Shown: in pieces, positions 1-6,522 of the stretch
Layout: every line of letters starts with the position of its first letter
Position numbering within the stretch: the stretch's first letter is position 1
Source: a virus
DNA length: 20,288 nucleotides
IMG/VR virus record: IMGVR_UViG_3300009149_000373
Coordinates: 1-20,288 of that record
Strand: one strand, 5' to 3'
Program-made: the position numbers and the translations under genes
The notes under the pieces: model-generated
Seen by the model: the letters and a program-made list of their open reading frames with translations, nothing else
What the model was told of the DNA's origin: nothing
Database searches by the model: none

Positions 1-401
1 CAAGAGATATAGATATAATAGGCGGAAAGGATTTCACTTTAGATGTAACAAGAGATATAGATATAATAGGCGGAAAGAAAATATTGATTGATGCAAGTGG
101 CGATATTACAATAAATGCACCAAATATAGTTTCGACAACAGATTTGGATAACACAGGAGCATTTACGAATACGGGCCTTGTAACAATAAATGGAAATCTT
201 CAGGTAAATGGCACAGTAACGGCTACAGGGGCTTTATCTGGCGCGTCAATTACCGCTGGTGGAATGTCCGCTACTGGCGGCGCTGTTTCTGCAACAAGCA
301 TGTCTGCAACTGGGGACGTTACAGCTGGCGCGATTAGCTTGAATTCACATACGCATGGCGGGGTTACTTCTGGCGGCGCGTCAACTACTGGGCCTCAGTA
401 A
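1..401 (+). CDS. Baseplate spike protein, Mu gp45/P2 gpV-like (3' part)
   Basis: This is the C-terminal part of a contractile-tail baseplate spike; the frame is open to the window edge, so the start lies outside. It begins with a 16-residue unit (RDIDIIGGKDFTLDVT) whose first half recurs, typical of the beta-helical shaft of gp45/gpV spikes. It then runs through a Gly/Ala/Thr-rich stretch to the ending SHTHGGVTSGGASTTGPQ. The HxH pair in HTH is the motif that binds an iron ion at the spike tip in characterised gpV-type proteins, and the GGASTTGPQ ending is characteristic of this family. A TTG at 84 could be called as a start but is internal. In Mu the next genes would be gp46-gp48, but here those lie on the other strand from 14317 downward. 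Confidence 0.85.
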   Translation, partial: RDIDIIGGKDFTLDVTRDIDIIGGKKILIDASGDITINAPNIVSTTDLDNTGAFTNTGLVTINGNLQVNGTVTATGALSGASITAGGMSATGGAVSATSMSATGDVTAGAISLNSHTHGGVTSGGASTTGPQ

Positions 402-429
402 CTACGTGTAATCAGTGTTGCGCGTAGTT
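400..429. terminator. Hairpin between convergent genes
   Basis: AACTACGTG (400-408) pairs with CGCGTAGTT (421-429): a 9-bp stem including one G-T pair and a 12-base loop. It starts inside the stop codon of the spike gene and lies 9 bases from the end of the opposing gene. The position suits a terminator, but no clear T run follows on either strand, so the role is uncertain. Confidence 0.4.
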
Positions 430-437
430 AAAATAAA

Positions 438-836
438 TCATTCATCATAAAATAATCGCACTGCATTTATGATTTCATCAATGGTCTTTTCTCCACAATG
501 TTTCCATGTTTTCATCAACTCCCTTGTCAGCTTTTTTGTCATGCCGACATTAATAATTTTGTGTCTACGAAGTAAATTTTCGGCCCTTGCAGATAATTCT
601 AAATACATTATCTCCGTTGTGTCTTTTATCTCTTCATGCTTCGCGCGTTGTTCATCGATTACCGAATACTCCCCGCAATAGTCATCATAGAGAAGTACTT
701 TTGGAAATATTCTCATAATATTATCGTCATGCTTTGGCGGGTATCGGTGACATTCACCATGCGACAGGGGTGACCTGTTTCCATCTCTTTCTGTTCTGTA
801 AAGCGGCTTCATGTATTTACATTGTGCACATCTCAT
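438..836 (-). CDS. Four-cysteine (Zn-type) protein with RNA polymerase alpha-CTD-like C-terminus
   Basis: A 132-residue protein of two parts. Residues 1-55 carry CxxC (C3, C6), then GECHRYPP (C29) and YCGEY (C54); this C-x2-C...C..(Y/F)PP...CG(E/Q) pattern recurs in the protein at 17644-17922 and looks like a small metal-binding module. Residues about 80-127 (LELSARAENLLRRHKI...GEKTIDEIINAV) resemble the helix-hairpin-helix fold of the RNA polymerase alpha-subunit C-terminal domain. A role as a transcription modifier is inference. The start uses a cassette AAAGGAGTAATCGATGAG, inside which the upstream gene ends. Last gene of the leftward operon, convergent with the spike gene. Confidence 0.75.
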   Translation of the reverse strand: MRCAQCKYMKPLYRTERDGNRSPLSHGECHRYPPKHDDNIMRIFPKVLLYDDYCGEYSVIDEQRAKHEEIKDTTEIMYLELSARAENLLRRHKIINVGMTKKLTRELMKTWKHCGEKTIDEIINAVRLFYDE

Positions 837-839
837 CGA

Positions 840-1294
840 TTACTCCTTTACCCTTGCATCTCTCTCATTACGAATCCCCCGCTTCTTCATCTGATAGTAA
901 AGTCCCTGCCTTGAGCACCCGATCTTCTCCGCGGCCAAATCCATGGTCTTGGAGTCTTTTATCGCTCCGATTATGGTTTCGTTTGATAGGTCGTTTAATT
1001 TACTCATCGTTTTAGTATCCTGTTTTTTAATTTTCTCATTCAATGACTCACCCATTGCTTTAGACAATCGACCTGCAAGTTTCTTCATGTCGTTAGGTGA
1101 AAGTTCTTCATCATCAGTCATCTTTTTGAGAAGGGATTGTGCGTCCTTTTTGAATTTTGGATCATCGCCTTTACCCTTGCCTGTGTCTCTTGACATAGCA
1201 ATTTGATTGATCATTGCATTTAGTTTTGTGTAGTTAGGGGACGCTTCTTCTAACGCATCGAGTTCTTCTACAATTTCTTGTGCTTTTGACATCA

Positions 1295-1295
<1 letters not shown>
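840..1295 (-). CDS. Hypothetical protein with Fis-type C-terminal HTH
   Basis: 151 residues, highly charged and helical. The C-terminal 40 residues (MDLAAEKIGCSRQGLYYQMKKRGI) form a convincing Fis-family helix-turn-helix (LAAEKIG-turn-RQGLYYQMKK), so DNA binding is likely. The N-terminal about 100 residues are not recognised. The start is ATG at 1295 or 1292; the first overlaps the stop of the upstream gene (TAATGATG), and GGCGGGA precedes it. It could be a phage regulator; a small-terminase-like role is possible but not shown. Confidence 0.75.
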
Positions 1296-1585
<290 letters not shown>

Positions 1586-1678
1586 TCACTCCTTTAAACT
1601 ATCAATCATTTCGATCATCTTTCGAATCTCGTCCAATTCTCTGCCAATATTGAAACTGCCTATTTCTGGTTTGTCCAT
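1586..1678 (-). CDS. Small protein, 30 residues, first gene of leftward operon
   Basis: A 30-codon frame, MDKPEIGSFNIGRELDEI then RKMIEMIDSLKE, beginning at an ATG preceded by a near-perfect AGGAGG eight bases upstream. It lies directly behind a strong promoter and is followed by the YopX-like gene, whose ribosome-binding cassette overlaps its stop codon (AAAGGAGTGA). No family is recognised; predicted helical and charged. Confidence 0.6.
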   Translation of the reverse strand: MDKPEIGSFNIGRELDEIRKMIEMIDSLKE

Positions 1679-1697
1679 GTGTATTCCTCCTACTAAT

Positions 1698-1725
1698 ATA
1701 ATAACATTGTTTTGACATATGTCAA
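1698..1725 (-). promoter_or_regulatory. Leftward sigma-70-type promoter
   Basis: On the minus strand TTGACA (1720-1725) is followed after 16 bases by TATTAT (1698-1703), then by an AGGAGG ribosome site and the ATG at 1678. The -35 box lies inside a perfect palindrome, so a repressor there would block it. Confidence 0.65.
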
Positions 1726-1726
1726 A
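1711..1726. promoter_or_regulatory. Operator-like palindrome O1, TTTGACATATGTCAAA
   Basis: A perfect 16-bp palindrome covering the -35 box of the leftward promoter. Its core ACATATGT is shared with a second palindrome whose centre is 44 bp away, about four helical turns, as expected for two sites bound cooperatively by one repressor. Confidence 0.65.
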
Positions 1727-1753
1727 TGATTTTGTATCTAAGTTTATTGTTTC

Positions 1754-1771
1754 TTTTTACATATGTAAAAA
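1754..1771. promoter_or_regulatory. Operator-like palindrome O2, TTTTTACATATGTAAAAA
   Basis: A perfect 18-bp palindrome with the same ACATATGT core as 1711-1726, located upstream of the leftward promoter and immediately after the stop codon of the 30-residue membrane protein. It could serve as an upstream operator; its position also allows a weak terminator role. Confidence 0.6.
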
Positions 1772-1864
1772 TTACGATAGAAAAATACACATGGTTACCG
1801 CTATTATGATAAGGACCCACATTCCGACTGCTCTATGAAATTTATCCACTTCATTTTCCGGCAT
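1772..1864 (-). CDS. Small single-span membrane protein, 30 residues
   Basis: An ATG frame four bases after the recombinase stop codon encodes MPENEVDKFHRAVG followed by a hydrophobic segment MWVLIIIAVTMCIFLS, one likely transmembrane helix. AGGA lies nine bases upstream, within the end of the recombinase gene. No family is recognised. The tight position between the recombinase gene and operator O2, with a clean membrane-protein composition, argues it is real, but it is short. Confidence 0.5.
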   Translation of the reverse strand: MPENEVDKFHRAVGMWVLIIIAVTMCIFLS

Positions 1865-1867
1865 TTA

Positions 1868-2839
1868 TTAACATCCTGTATATTTCGAAAAAACTTTGTC
1901 ATAAATATCAGATGACTCATCTTTTAGGATTATCTCGTCATTATAAACCTGAAGCATATTGAGCGATTTGTGCCTCGTGAATTTCTGGACCGTATTTAAT
2001 GGGATGTTCTTCTTTATCATCTCGGTTGTAAAGAAATGTCGAAACCCGTGCATCGATGCATTTGTCCCGCATGAAATTTTCAACTTTTTATATATTTGCC
2101 TAATTGCCCAGGTTGATAGTCGCTTTCCTTTGGACCTGTTGCTTGTTGATATAAAAAGCGAACCTGTATGAATTTTCCAAGAATCCATATATGTTTTCAA
2201 AACGTCAATAGTTTTCTCAGAAATATATACACGTTCTTTATCATCGCGCCCTTTTCCAATAATATTCAAATGTCCCGAAAAAAGGTCCACGTCATCATAG
2301 CCTAGGCGGGCAATTTCAACTTGCCTCAAGCCATGCATAGCAGCTAGATAGAATATGGCCTTCATTCGATGAAATTCGGGTGTATTATCAGAATTGTCTA
2401 AAAAACGCGTTATTTTCTTAACTTCTTCGGATGTATGGCCGAATTTCTTATGTCCGATCCCACATTTGAACAATCTTACATTTAGTGTTGGGTCTTTTAT
2501 AAATCCTTGCCGGACCAATTCCCTTAAAAATATTCTGGCGACACCAAGATACTTATTTTTTGACGATGTCTTTAATTCGCAGGTAGATAGTTCTTTTTTG
2601 AAGTCTAGAAAAATATCGAGTGTGATGGGATGGTATTCGCAGAAAGCCAAGAATTGATTAATTCTAGATGCATATTCCTTTCTTGTATTGTCAGAAACGT
2701 CCATTTTTAGGAATATAGACTTGGCCTGATGCGGATTTTTTGCCAAATGTGACAATACAGAAGCAAGTTTTCGGTGTTCTTTTTCTCGATCCTGAATGAT
2801 TTCGTTTATTTCGTTATTCTGGTCTATTTTTTGGAGCAT
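1868..2839 (-). CDS. Tyrosine recombinase (integrase/XerD-like)
   Basis: 323 residues with the full tyrosine recombinase set: R172 (HGLR), K196 (IIGKG), H264-R267 (HGFRH), H290 (TRHKS) and the nucleophile Y299 (LQVY). Residues about 45-125 form a SAM-like core-binding domain (RKEYASRINQFLAFCEYH...). It would catalyse site-specific recombination: integration, excision or, in a phage-plasmid, multimer resolution; with parA present the last is quite possible. The start overlaps the end of the upstream gene by 26 bases. No attachment site could be identified by eye. The region encoding its first codons recurs in degraded form at 3193-3230. Confidence 0.95.
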   Translation of the reverse strand: MLQKIDQNNEINEIIQDREKEHRKLASVLSHLAKNPHQAKSIFLKMDVSDNTRKEYASRINQFLAFCEYHPITLDIFLDFKKELSTCELKTSSKNKYLGVARIFLRELVRQGFIKDPTLNVRLFKCGIGHKKFGHTSEEVKKITRFLDNSDNTPEFHRMKAIFYLAAMHGLRQVEIARLGYDDVDLFSGHLNIIGKGRDDKERVYISEKTIDVLKTYMDSWKIHTGSLFISTSNRSKGKRLSTWAIRQIYKKLKISCGTNASMHGFRHFFTTEMIKKNIPLNTVQKFTRHKSLNMLQVYNDEIILKDESSDIYDKVFSKYTGC

Positions 2840-3182
2840 TATCTTTTTCTAGAATAATATCTGAATCCACACTCTCTTCCATGGTTTTAATTCTTTGCGT
2901 TTCTATAAATTCCATTAAGCGTTTCATCTTTAATTGAATTTCTTCAACTTCAGACTTCACTTTATCCCAACCATTATCATTCAATATGTTGCGATCTAGG
3001 AATTGGCATGCTAGATATTCACCAAAACCATATGATTTTTTAAGTATTATTCTGTCGACTTCTTTTCCTTTTAGCTTTGATATTAAATGGATCTCGTGTT
3101 TTTCAACGTATGTAATATCGTCAAAGATTACCCTATCGAATTTTGTTGCATTTCTTGCATAGAGCTCAATAAAATTACTCAT
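2814..3182 (-). CDS. Hypothetical protein
   Basis: 122 residues, not recognised. The N-terminal half is mixed alpha/beta (FDRVIFDDITYVEKHEIHL) and the C-terminal half is a charged, probably coiled helix (VKSEVEEIQLKMKRLMEFI). The ATG at 3182 has the recurring cassette AAAGGAGTGAGCGATGAG. Its end overlaps the recombinase start, so the two are probably co-translated; a recombinase accessory role is only a guess. Confidence 0.65.
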   Translation of the reverse strand: MSNFIELYARNATKFDRVIFDDITYVEKHEIHLISKLKGKEVDRIILKKSYGFGEYLACQFLDRNILNDNGWDKVKSEVEEIQLKMKRLMEFIETQRIKTMEESVDSDIILEKDNAPKNRPE

Positions 3183-3212
3183 CGCTCACTCCTTTTATTT
3201 CGTTATTACTGT

Positions 3213-3338
3213 CTAGTTTTTGTAGCATTTATCACAAAGCTTATAGTTTAATTTTGGATCATTTGCATCTTTCCCGTCTAATATTTGCTCTGCAAATCCG
3301 CACCCGCATTTTTTACATTCAAATGTTTTCGTGCTCAT
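3213..3338 (-). CDS. Small zinc-ribbon-like protein, 41 residues
   Basis: The frame reads MSTKTFECKKCGCGFAEQ to a C-terminal LCDKCYKN. Two CxxC knuckles (C8/C11 with C13, and C35/C38) form a compact zinc ribbon. It starts with the same AAAGGAGTGAGCGATGAG cassette as its neighbours. Its last codons overlap a degenerate copy of the recombinase start. Confidence 0.7.
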   Translation of the reverse strand: MSTKTFECKKCGCGFAEQILDGKDANDPKLNYKLCDKCYKN

Positions 3339-3349
3339 CGCTCACTCCT

Positions 3350-3832
3350 TTATCGTTTTTTTTTTACCTTAAATCTGGATTTTGAATTTCCGATTATTAT
3401 CGTTATTTTTGCAATTCTTTTGGGCCCAAGTTTCCTTAATGATCTAACATTTAGCTTTGTTAGCGGGATTCTGAATGCGCTTATATGGCTACCTTCTTTT
3501 GTCACTGATATTTTTTGTATGTCTTTTATTTTTTCAGAAAAGAAAGACGGGGACACTCTTAATCTGTCAGAGTGAAACTTTATTTGATATGACCATCTTG
3601 GATTTATTTTTATCTTTTGGTTTGACTCTACCTCGAGATAAATAAACCTTTCTTTGTAATCAATGTGTCCAGATGCACTATAAACAAACCCATTTACACG
3701 CTCATCAATCTCTACTATCAAATTGCTTGTTGGTTGCCCTCTGAAATTCTTTATAATAGAGCTAAAGCAAAATGCATTTGATGATATGATGCAGAAAATA
3801 AATATTAATGCGTATTTTTTAAATATTTTCAT
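3350..3832 (-). CDS. Secreted or periplasmic hypothetical protein
   Basis: 160 residues with a clear signal peptide: MKIFKKYALIFIFCIISS followed by NAFC/FSS, so cleavage near residue 20-23. The rest is predicted mostly beta strand and very basic at the end (SRFKVKKKR). No family recognised. A secreted product encoded in the lysogeny/early region is compatible with a lysogenic conversion or exclusion role, but this is not shown. The start has AGGGGTGAGCGATG, a variant of the recurring cassette. Confidence 0.7.
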   Translation of the reverse strand: MKIFKKYALIFIFCIISSNAFCFSSIIKNFRGQPTSNLIVEIDERVNGFVYSASGHIDYKERFIYLEVESNQKIKINPRWSYQIKFHSDRLRVSPSFFSEKIKDIQKISVTKEGSHISAFRIPLTKLNVRSLRKLGPKRIAKITIIIGNSKSRFKVKKKR

Positions 3833-3835
3833 CGC

Positions 3836-4051
3836 TCACCCCTCTAGCTTCATTATGATGTTTAAATGCATTCCACGAACCTTTGTTTTCAAGGTCAGGA
3901 TGTCTCCGGTCTTTATTTTATCGAATTCTTTTTTTGTAAATGGGATTGTAATCTCTACTGGATCGGGCGATGGAAGATCAAACTCCAAATTATTTGGAAC
4001 ATATGGGATATAGTTCCCATCTATTATTAATTCCGGTTTATCTTTACTCAT
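3836..4051 (-). CDS. Hypothetical protein
   Basis: 71 residues from ATG at 4051 (a GTG at 4054 adds one Met). Predicted beta-rich: PVEITIPFTKKEFDKIKTGDILTLKTKVRG. The cassette AAAGGAGTTAGTGATGAG carries both its ribosome site and the stop codon of the upstream 44-residue frame. Function unknown. Confidence 0.65.
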   Translation of the reverse strand: MSKDKPELIIDGNYIPYVPNNLEFDLPSPDPVEITIPFTKKEFDKIKTGDILTLKTKVRGMHLNIIMKLEG

Positions 4052-4053
4052 CA

Positions 4054-4188
4054 CTAACTCCTTTGACCTCGTTTGTTTTGAGTCGGCCCGCCCAGGATCT
4101 CCCAGACCGTTTTTACCGACTCAGTGTTGCGTGGGGCCGTCGCCCAAATCTTTGTCGACAACTGCGTCGATTGTAAATCCATCGTCAT
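4054..4188 (-). CDS. Possible small protein in a GC-rich island, 44 residues
   Basis: An ATG frame (MTMDLQSTQLSTKIWATAPR...) ending in the ribosome-binding cassette of the next gene. Its base composition is much richer in GC than its neighbours (4080-4165 especially), which suggests a recent acquisition or a structured RNA rather than ordinary phage coding DNA. GAGTCGG near 4080 and CCGACTC near 4115 form an inverted repeat inside it. The ribosome site is weak (AGGTG). Product not recognised. Confidence 0.4.
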   Translation of the reverse strand: MTMDLQSTQLSTKIWATAPRNTESVKTVWEILGGPTQNKRGQRS

Positions 4189-4241
4189 GTTTTCACACCT
4201 ATTTAATCAAAGATATCCATTTCTGGCTGCATTTATATTAA

Positions 4242-4298
4242 AACACACTTTCTATTCCCTAACAACGGTAATTAATATTACAGTTGCTAGGGTGTGTT
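4242..4298. terminator. Long interrupted palindrome, possible terminator or operator
   Basis: The arms 4257-4272 and 4277-4292 (CCCTA.CAAC.GTAAT against ATTAC.GTTG.TAGGG) pair at 14 of 16 positions around a 4-base loop; outer arms AACACA (4242-4247) and TGTGTT (4293-4298) add 6 bp across a 9-base bulge. It begins one base after the stop codon of the HTH gene at 4300. The leftward transcript has UUUUAAU after the outer arm, so terminator is the simplest reading. Confidence 0.5.
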
Positions 4299-4299
4299 C

Positions 4300-4542
4300 C
4301 TAAGCTTCATTTTTTATTCTAAAGGGATCATTTACTGATAAAAACCAAGCGATATCAATACAGAATATTCTACAAAACCTCAAAGCATCTAATATCGATA
4401 GCTTTCTTTTTCCTGATTCATAATAAGATATTTTGGATGGCGTGCAATTTAAAAGGTTTCCAACAAATTCTTGACTAACGCCTTCTTTTTTTCTGATGAC
4501 TTCCATTTTGTATCCTAGTAATTCCTGATACAGATCACTCAT
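4300..4542 (-). CDS. XRE/Cro-type HTH regulator
   Basis: 80 residues. Residues 10-66 form a lambda repressor-like helix-turn-helix: KMEVIRKKEGVSQEFVGNLL, then TPSKISYYESGKRKLSILDALRF. It is Cro-sized, without a dimerisation or peptidase domain. It may regulate the early phage promoters; operators such as 1711-1726 are candidates but no link is shown. The start has GGAGACGTTATGAGTGA, the second recurring cassette type. A large palindrome follows its stop codon. Confidence 0.8.
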   Translation of the reverse strand: MSDLYQELLGYKMEVIRKKEGVSQEFVGNLLNCTPSKISYYESGKRKLSILDALRFCRIFCIDIAWFLSVNDPFRIKNEA

Positions 4543-4566
4543 AACGTCTCCTTAATAATTTAGATC

Positions 4567-4755
4567 TTATCCCAAAACAAGGAAATCTCTATCTGTCCCT
4601 TTTGCAGTTCCTGTCCCATATTCGACAAAAACAAACTTATCATTCATTGATGTCACTATTCCTTCTTCACAGTCGGGATGACTAGCGTCGCCTTTTGCAT
4701 GACGTGGAACATACGTTACTTTATCTCCTACTAAAAATTCTTTTTTATCATTCAT
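4567..4755 (-). CDS. Small phage protein, SH3-like fold suspected
   Basis: 62 residues: MNDKKEFLVGDKVTYVPRHA, then KGDASHPDCEEGIVTSMNDKF and VFVEYGTG. The order VGDKVTY / HPDCEEGIV / VFVEY matches a widespread family of small phage proteins of unknown function and suggests a small beta barrel. GGAGACGTTATG cassette; its ATG overlaps the stop of the upstream frame (ATGA). Confidence 0.7.
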   Translation of the reverse strand: MNDKKEFLVGDKVTYVPRHAKGDASHPDCEEGIVTSMNDKFVFVEYGTGTAKGTDRDFLVLG

Positions 4756-4880
4756 AACGTCTCCTTCATTTCATCAATCTTTCCGCTTATGTTATTTGAC
4801 AGGTACCAAAATCCGTCTGAGTCACCGCCATTATCAATAAACAATCTTGCCACAGCTTCTATAATTTCATTATCATTCAT
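4752..4880 (-). CDS. Small hypothetical protein, 42 residues
   Basis: The frame reads MNDNEIIEAVARLFIDNGGD to a final EMKETL. It begins with the cassette AAAGGAGACGTTATGAATGA, identical in its 5' part to that of the next gene, and ends in the overlap TTATGA. The final KETL is encoded by the next gene's ribosome cassette. Function unknown. Confidence 0.6.
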   Translation of the reverse strand: MNDNEIIEAVARLFIDNGGDSDGFWYLSNNISGKIDEMKETL

Positions 4881-4890
4881 AACGTCTCCT

Positions 4891-5061
4891 TTAATTCTTT
4901 TTAACAAACTTAAAAACACGCTTATAATTTCTATTCAACCATTGCTGAGTGCTGTCCTCTTGCCACCCAAGTTGTCTCGCTATTGCCCTGATAGAAAGCC
5001 CCTCGTTTTGAAGGGCCTCTATCTTTTTTATATCGTAGTCGTATTTTGGTTTAGTTGGCAT
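4891..5061 (-). CDS. Small HTH protein
   Basis: 56 residues from ATG at 5061 (MPTKPKYDYDIKKIEALQ...), preceded by GGAG eight bases upstream; a longer reading to 5166 runs over the neighbouring DUF551-type gene and is rejected. Residues 18-47 (LQNEGLSIRAIARQLGW then STQQWLNRN) are a homeodomain-like helix-turn-helix as in transposase and resolvase DNA-binding domains. Probably a small DNA-binding regulator. Confidence 0.7.
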   Translation of the reverse strand: MPTKPKYDYDIKKIEALQNEGLSIRAIARQLGWQEDSTQQWLNRNYKRVFKFVKKN

Positions 5062-5441
5062 TTTCTTGCTCCAAATATTCAGGTATAGGCATCCAGTGAG
5101 TTGGGTCGATGTATTCTGTTCCCCATGTACCGTCCCAGTAAGTGGTATTCCATGACTCTTCCTCACACCATTCTTCGTTAGGAGGATTATAGAATCCTAT
5201 TTGAGCTGGGGGAAATCCAGGGCCATTTTTAACCTCATTGTTGTAGTCAGAAAAGCCAGCCTCGCCCCCCCCTCAATAAAACCCATGATCCATCTTTAGG
5301 TGCCGTATCTATTGATTTCCATTTAGTGTTATTGTTATTGCTCTCATTTCTAAAACCCTTAATAAAAGCCCGACCTATCGATGATCTAATCATTGCTATT
5401 ATTATAAATAATATTATTAAAGCACTTATCATATCAATCAT
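5051..5441 (-). pseudogene. DUF551-type protein, frameshifted at a G8 run
   Basis: Two frames join into one protein. The first (5441-5247) has an N-terminal hydrophobic segment and then KWKSIDTAPKDGSWVLLRGG. After a run of eight G (minus strand; C8 at 5265-5272) the frame leads to a quick stop. Removing one G gives RGGEAGFSDYNNEVKNGPGF and continues to IDPTHWMPIPEYLEQENAN, stop at 5051. W(K/Q)(S/P)I(D/E)TAPKDG and THWMP(I/L)P are the start and end signatures of DUF551-like phage proteins, so one gene is certain. Whether the extra G is a sequencing error, a true mutation or a slip site for on/off switching cannot be told here. Function of the family is unknown. Confidence 0.85.
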
Positions 5442-5446
5442 GACAA

Positions 5447-5659
5447 CTAAAATGGTCTCATTGGAATATCAGTAATTGTTCTTTCGCCGTCTACTCCAAG
5501 ATCCTCTATATCTCCGATTGATTTAGATCCAAGCTTTTCAAAATGAAGTGAATAATTGCCAGTCTTTTTATTATGAGTTACTACTGGCTCCATTCCATTT
5601 CCTATTCCCAGTCTTTTTGCGTCATCTATTGATTCCTGTCTTTGTGTTTTAATTTCCAT
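5447..5659 (-). CDS. Hypothetical protein
   Basis: 70 residues from ATG at 5659, chosen because AAAGGGAG lies eight bases upstream; the GTG at 5668 would overlap that site. The sequence (MEIKTQRQESIDDAKRLGI...) is hydrophilic, with a beta-like segment GNYSLHFEKLGSKSIGD. No family recognised. Confidence 0.6.
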   Translation of the reverse strand: MEIKTQRQESIDDAKRLGIGNGMEPVVTHNKKTGNYSLHFEKLGSKSIGDIEDLGVDGERTITDIPMRPF

Positions 5660-5696
5660 CTCAATCACTCCCTTTGTTTAATATGAATATATATTA

Positions 5697-5750
5697 GCAT
5701 TGCTATCGTATAATGTCATATTTAAATTATGTGTTATATACTAGCAATGC
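5697..5750. repeat. Inverted repeat GCATTGCTA / TAGCAATGC
   Basis: Two perfect 9-bp arms (5697-5705 and 5742-5750) separated by 36 very AT-rich bases, upstream of the gene starting at 5659. It may be an operator or a leader structure. The right arm lies within a 9-codon frame (5756 to 5727, MVALLVYNT) that has the canonical AAAGGAGACGT ribosome cassette. Confidence 0.5.
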
Positions 5751-5807
5751 CACCATTGACGTCTCCTTTATTCTACCCACGACAAAGTTTATTACGTGCA
5801 ATATGAA

Positions 5808-6105
5808 CTAATAGCCAGGAAAGAGGTCGTCCAACTCCTTTAAGCGTGTGTAGTCTTTTTTAAACAACCATCCAAAAAAACATTTTGTAAGATAAAGCGG
5901 TTGCGTTTCCTCATACCACTGAGCTAAATTTGGATCGACATTTCTCATTGAAACCGGAAGCTCATTTCCTACAAGATACTCTATTCTTTTGTCCAACATA
6001 TGAAGCGGCAATCTAGGCGGGGATTCGATTTTACCCATCACAAACCCCGTCTTTTGGTGCCGTTTCAATTGGCTGCCATTCTCCATATTTTATTTCCTCA
6101 CTCAT
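5808..6105 (-). pseudogene. DUF551-type N-terminus joined by a frameshift to an unknown C-terminal region
   Basis: The ATG at 6105 has a strong site (GGAGGAGAGTT) and begins MSEEIKYGEWQPIETAPKDG, the DUF551-type opening, but the frame stops at 6031. A second frame, open from 6086 to 5808, carries on with FVMGKIESPPRLPLHMLDKR and ends LKELDDLFPGY. Removing one G from the GGGG at about 6046-6049 joins them exactly at PKDG-FVMGK. The second frame's own ATG at 6086 has no ribosome site. This is the second gene of this type in 1 kb with one G too many in a G run. The C-terminal part does not resemble DUF551 clearly, so the joined product is an inference. Confidence 0.65.
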
Positions 6106-6346
6106 AACTCTCCTCCAGTTTTTTGATAGCTTTTAAAGCTCGTGAAATATCTGGAATTCCTGGATTGTAATGCCTAAGCGATCCCATATCATCCAATATT
6201 TTTAACCTTGCAATAATTGGCTCCATTTCTGAGTAGGCATCAACTAGATGGCTATATGAATCAAGCATAAAATTATTTTCTTCTGTATTTTTTATAGCTA
6301 TACAACTGCCTAATTTTGTATTAATAATTAATCTATCACTCATCAT
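6098..6346 (-). CDS. Hypothetical protein
   Basis: 82 residues (81 if the ATG at 6343 is used). MSDRLIINTKLGSCIAIKNT leads a helical remainder (SHLVDAYSEMEPIIARLKIL). Both ends overlap neighbours: the start overlaps the stop of the upstream membrane protein and the stop lies within ATGAGTGA of the next gene, so this is a coupled operon. Function unknown. Confidence 0.6.
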   Translation of the reverse strand: MMSDRLIINTKLGSCIAIKNTEENNFMLDSYSHLVDAYSEMEPIIARLKILDDMGSLRHYNPGIPDISRALKAIKKLEESYE

Positions 6347-6522
6347 TTAATCCAAGTAAAATATAGAATCCAAGGCCAAATGATTATTGATAGCCCATAG
6401 AATGTTATTCTAGTGTAGATATTGAATTCTACATTACGATACGAATTATAAACGTATGATGACCATATCCACACTCCCAATATAACAGTGGAAATTATTT
6501 TTGGAACAAGAAAATCACTCAT
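6343..6522 (-). CDS. Small two-span membrane protein
   Basis: 59 residues from the ATG at 6522, chosen because GGAGAAAGCGATGAGTGA matches the recurring start cassette; a longer frame to 6603 has none. Two hydrophobic segments: VPKIISTVILGVWIWSSYV and ITFYGLSIIIWPWILYFTWI. Unknown function; possible holin-like or superinfection-exclusion protein, without direct evidence. Confidence 0.6.
   Translation of the reverse strand: MSDFLVPKIISTVILGVWIWSSYVYNSYRNVEFNIYTRITFYGLSIIIWPWILYFTWIK

Noticed and set aside
4242-4298. Telomere resolution site of an N15-like linear prophage
   Set aside because: The palindrome is imperfect with a bulge, and no protelomerase is visible in the window; terminator is simpler.
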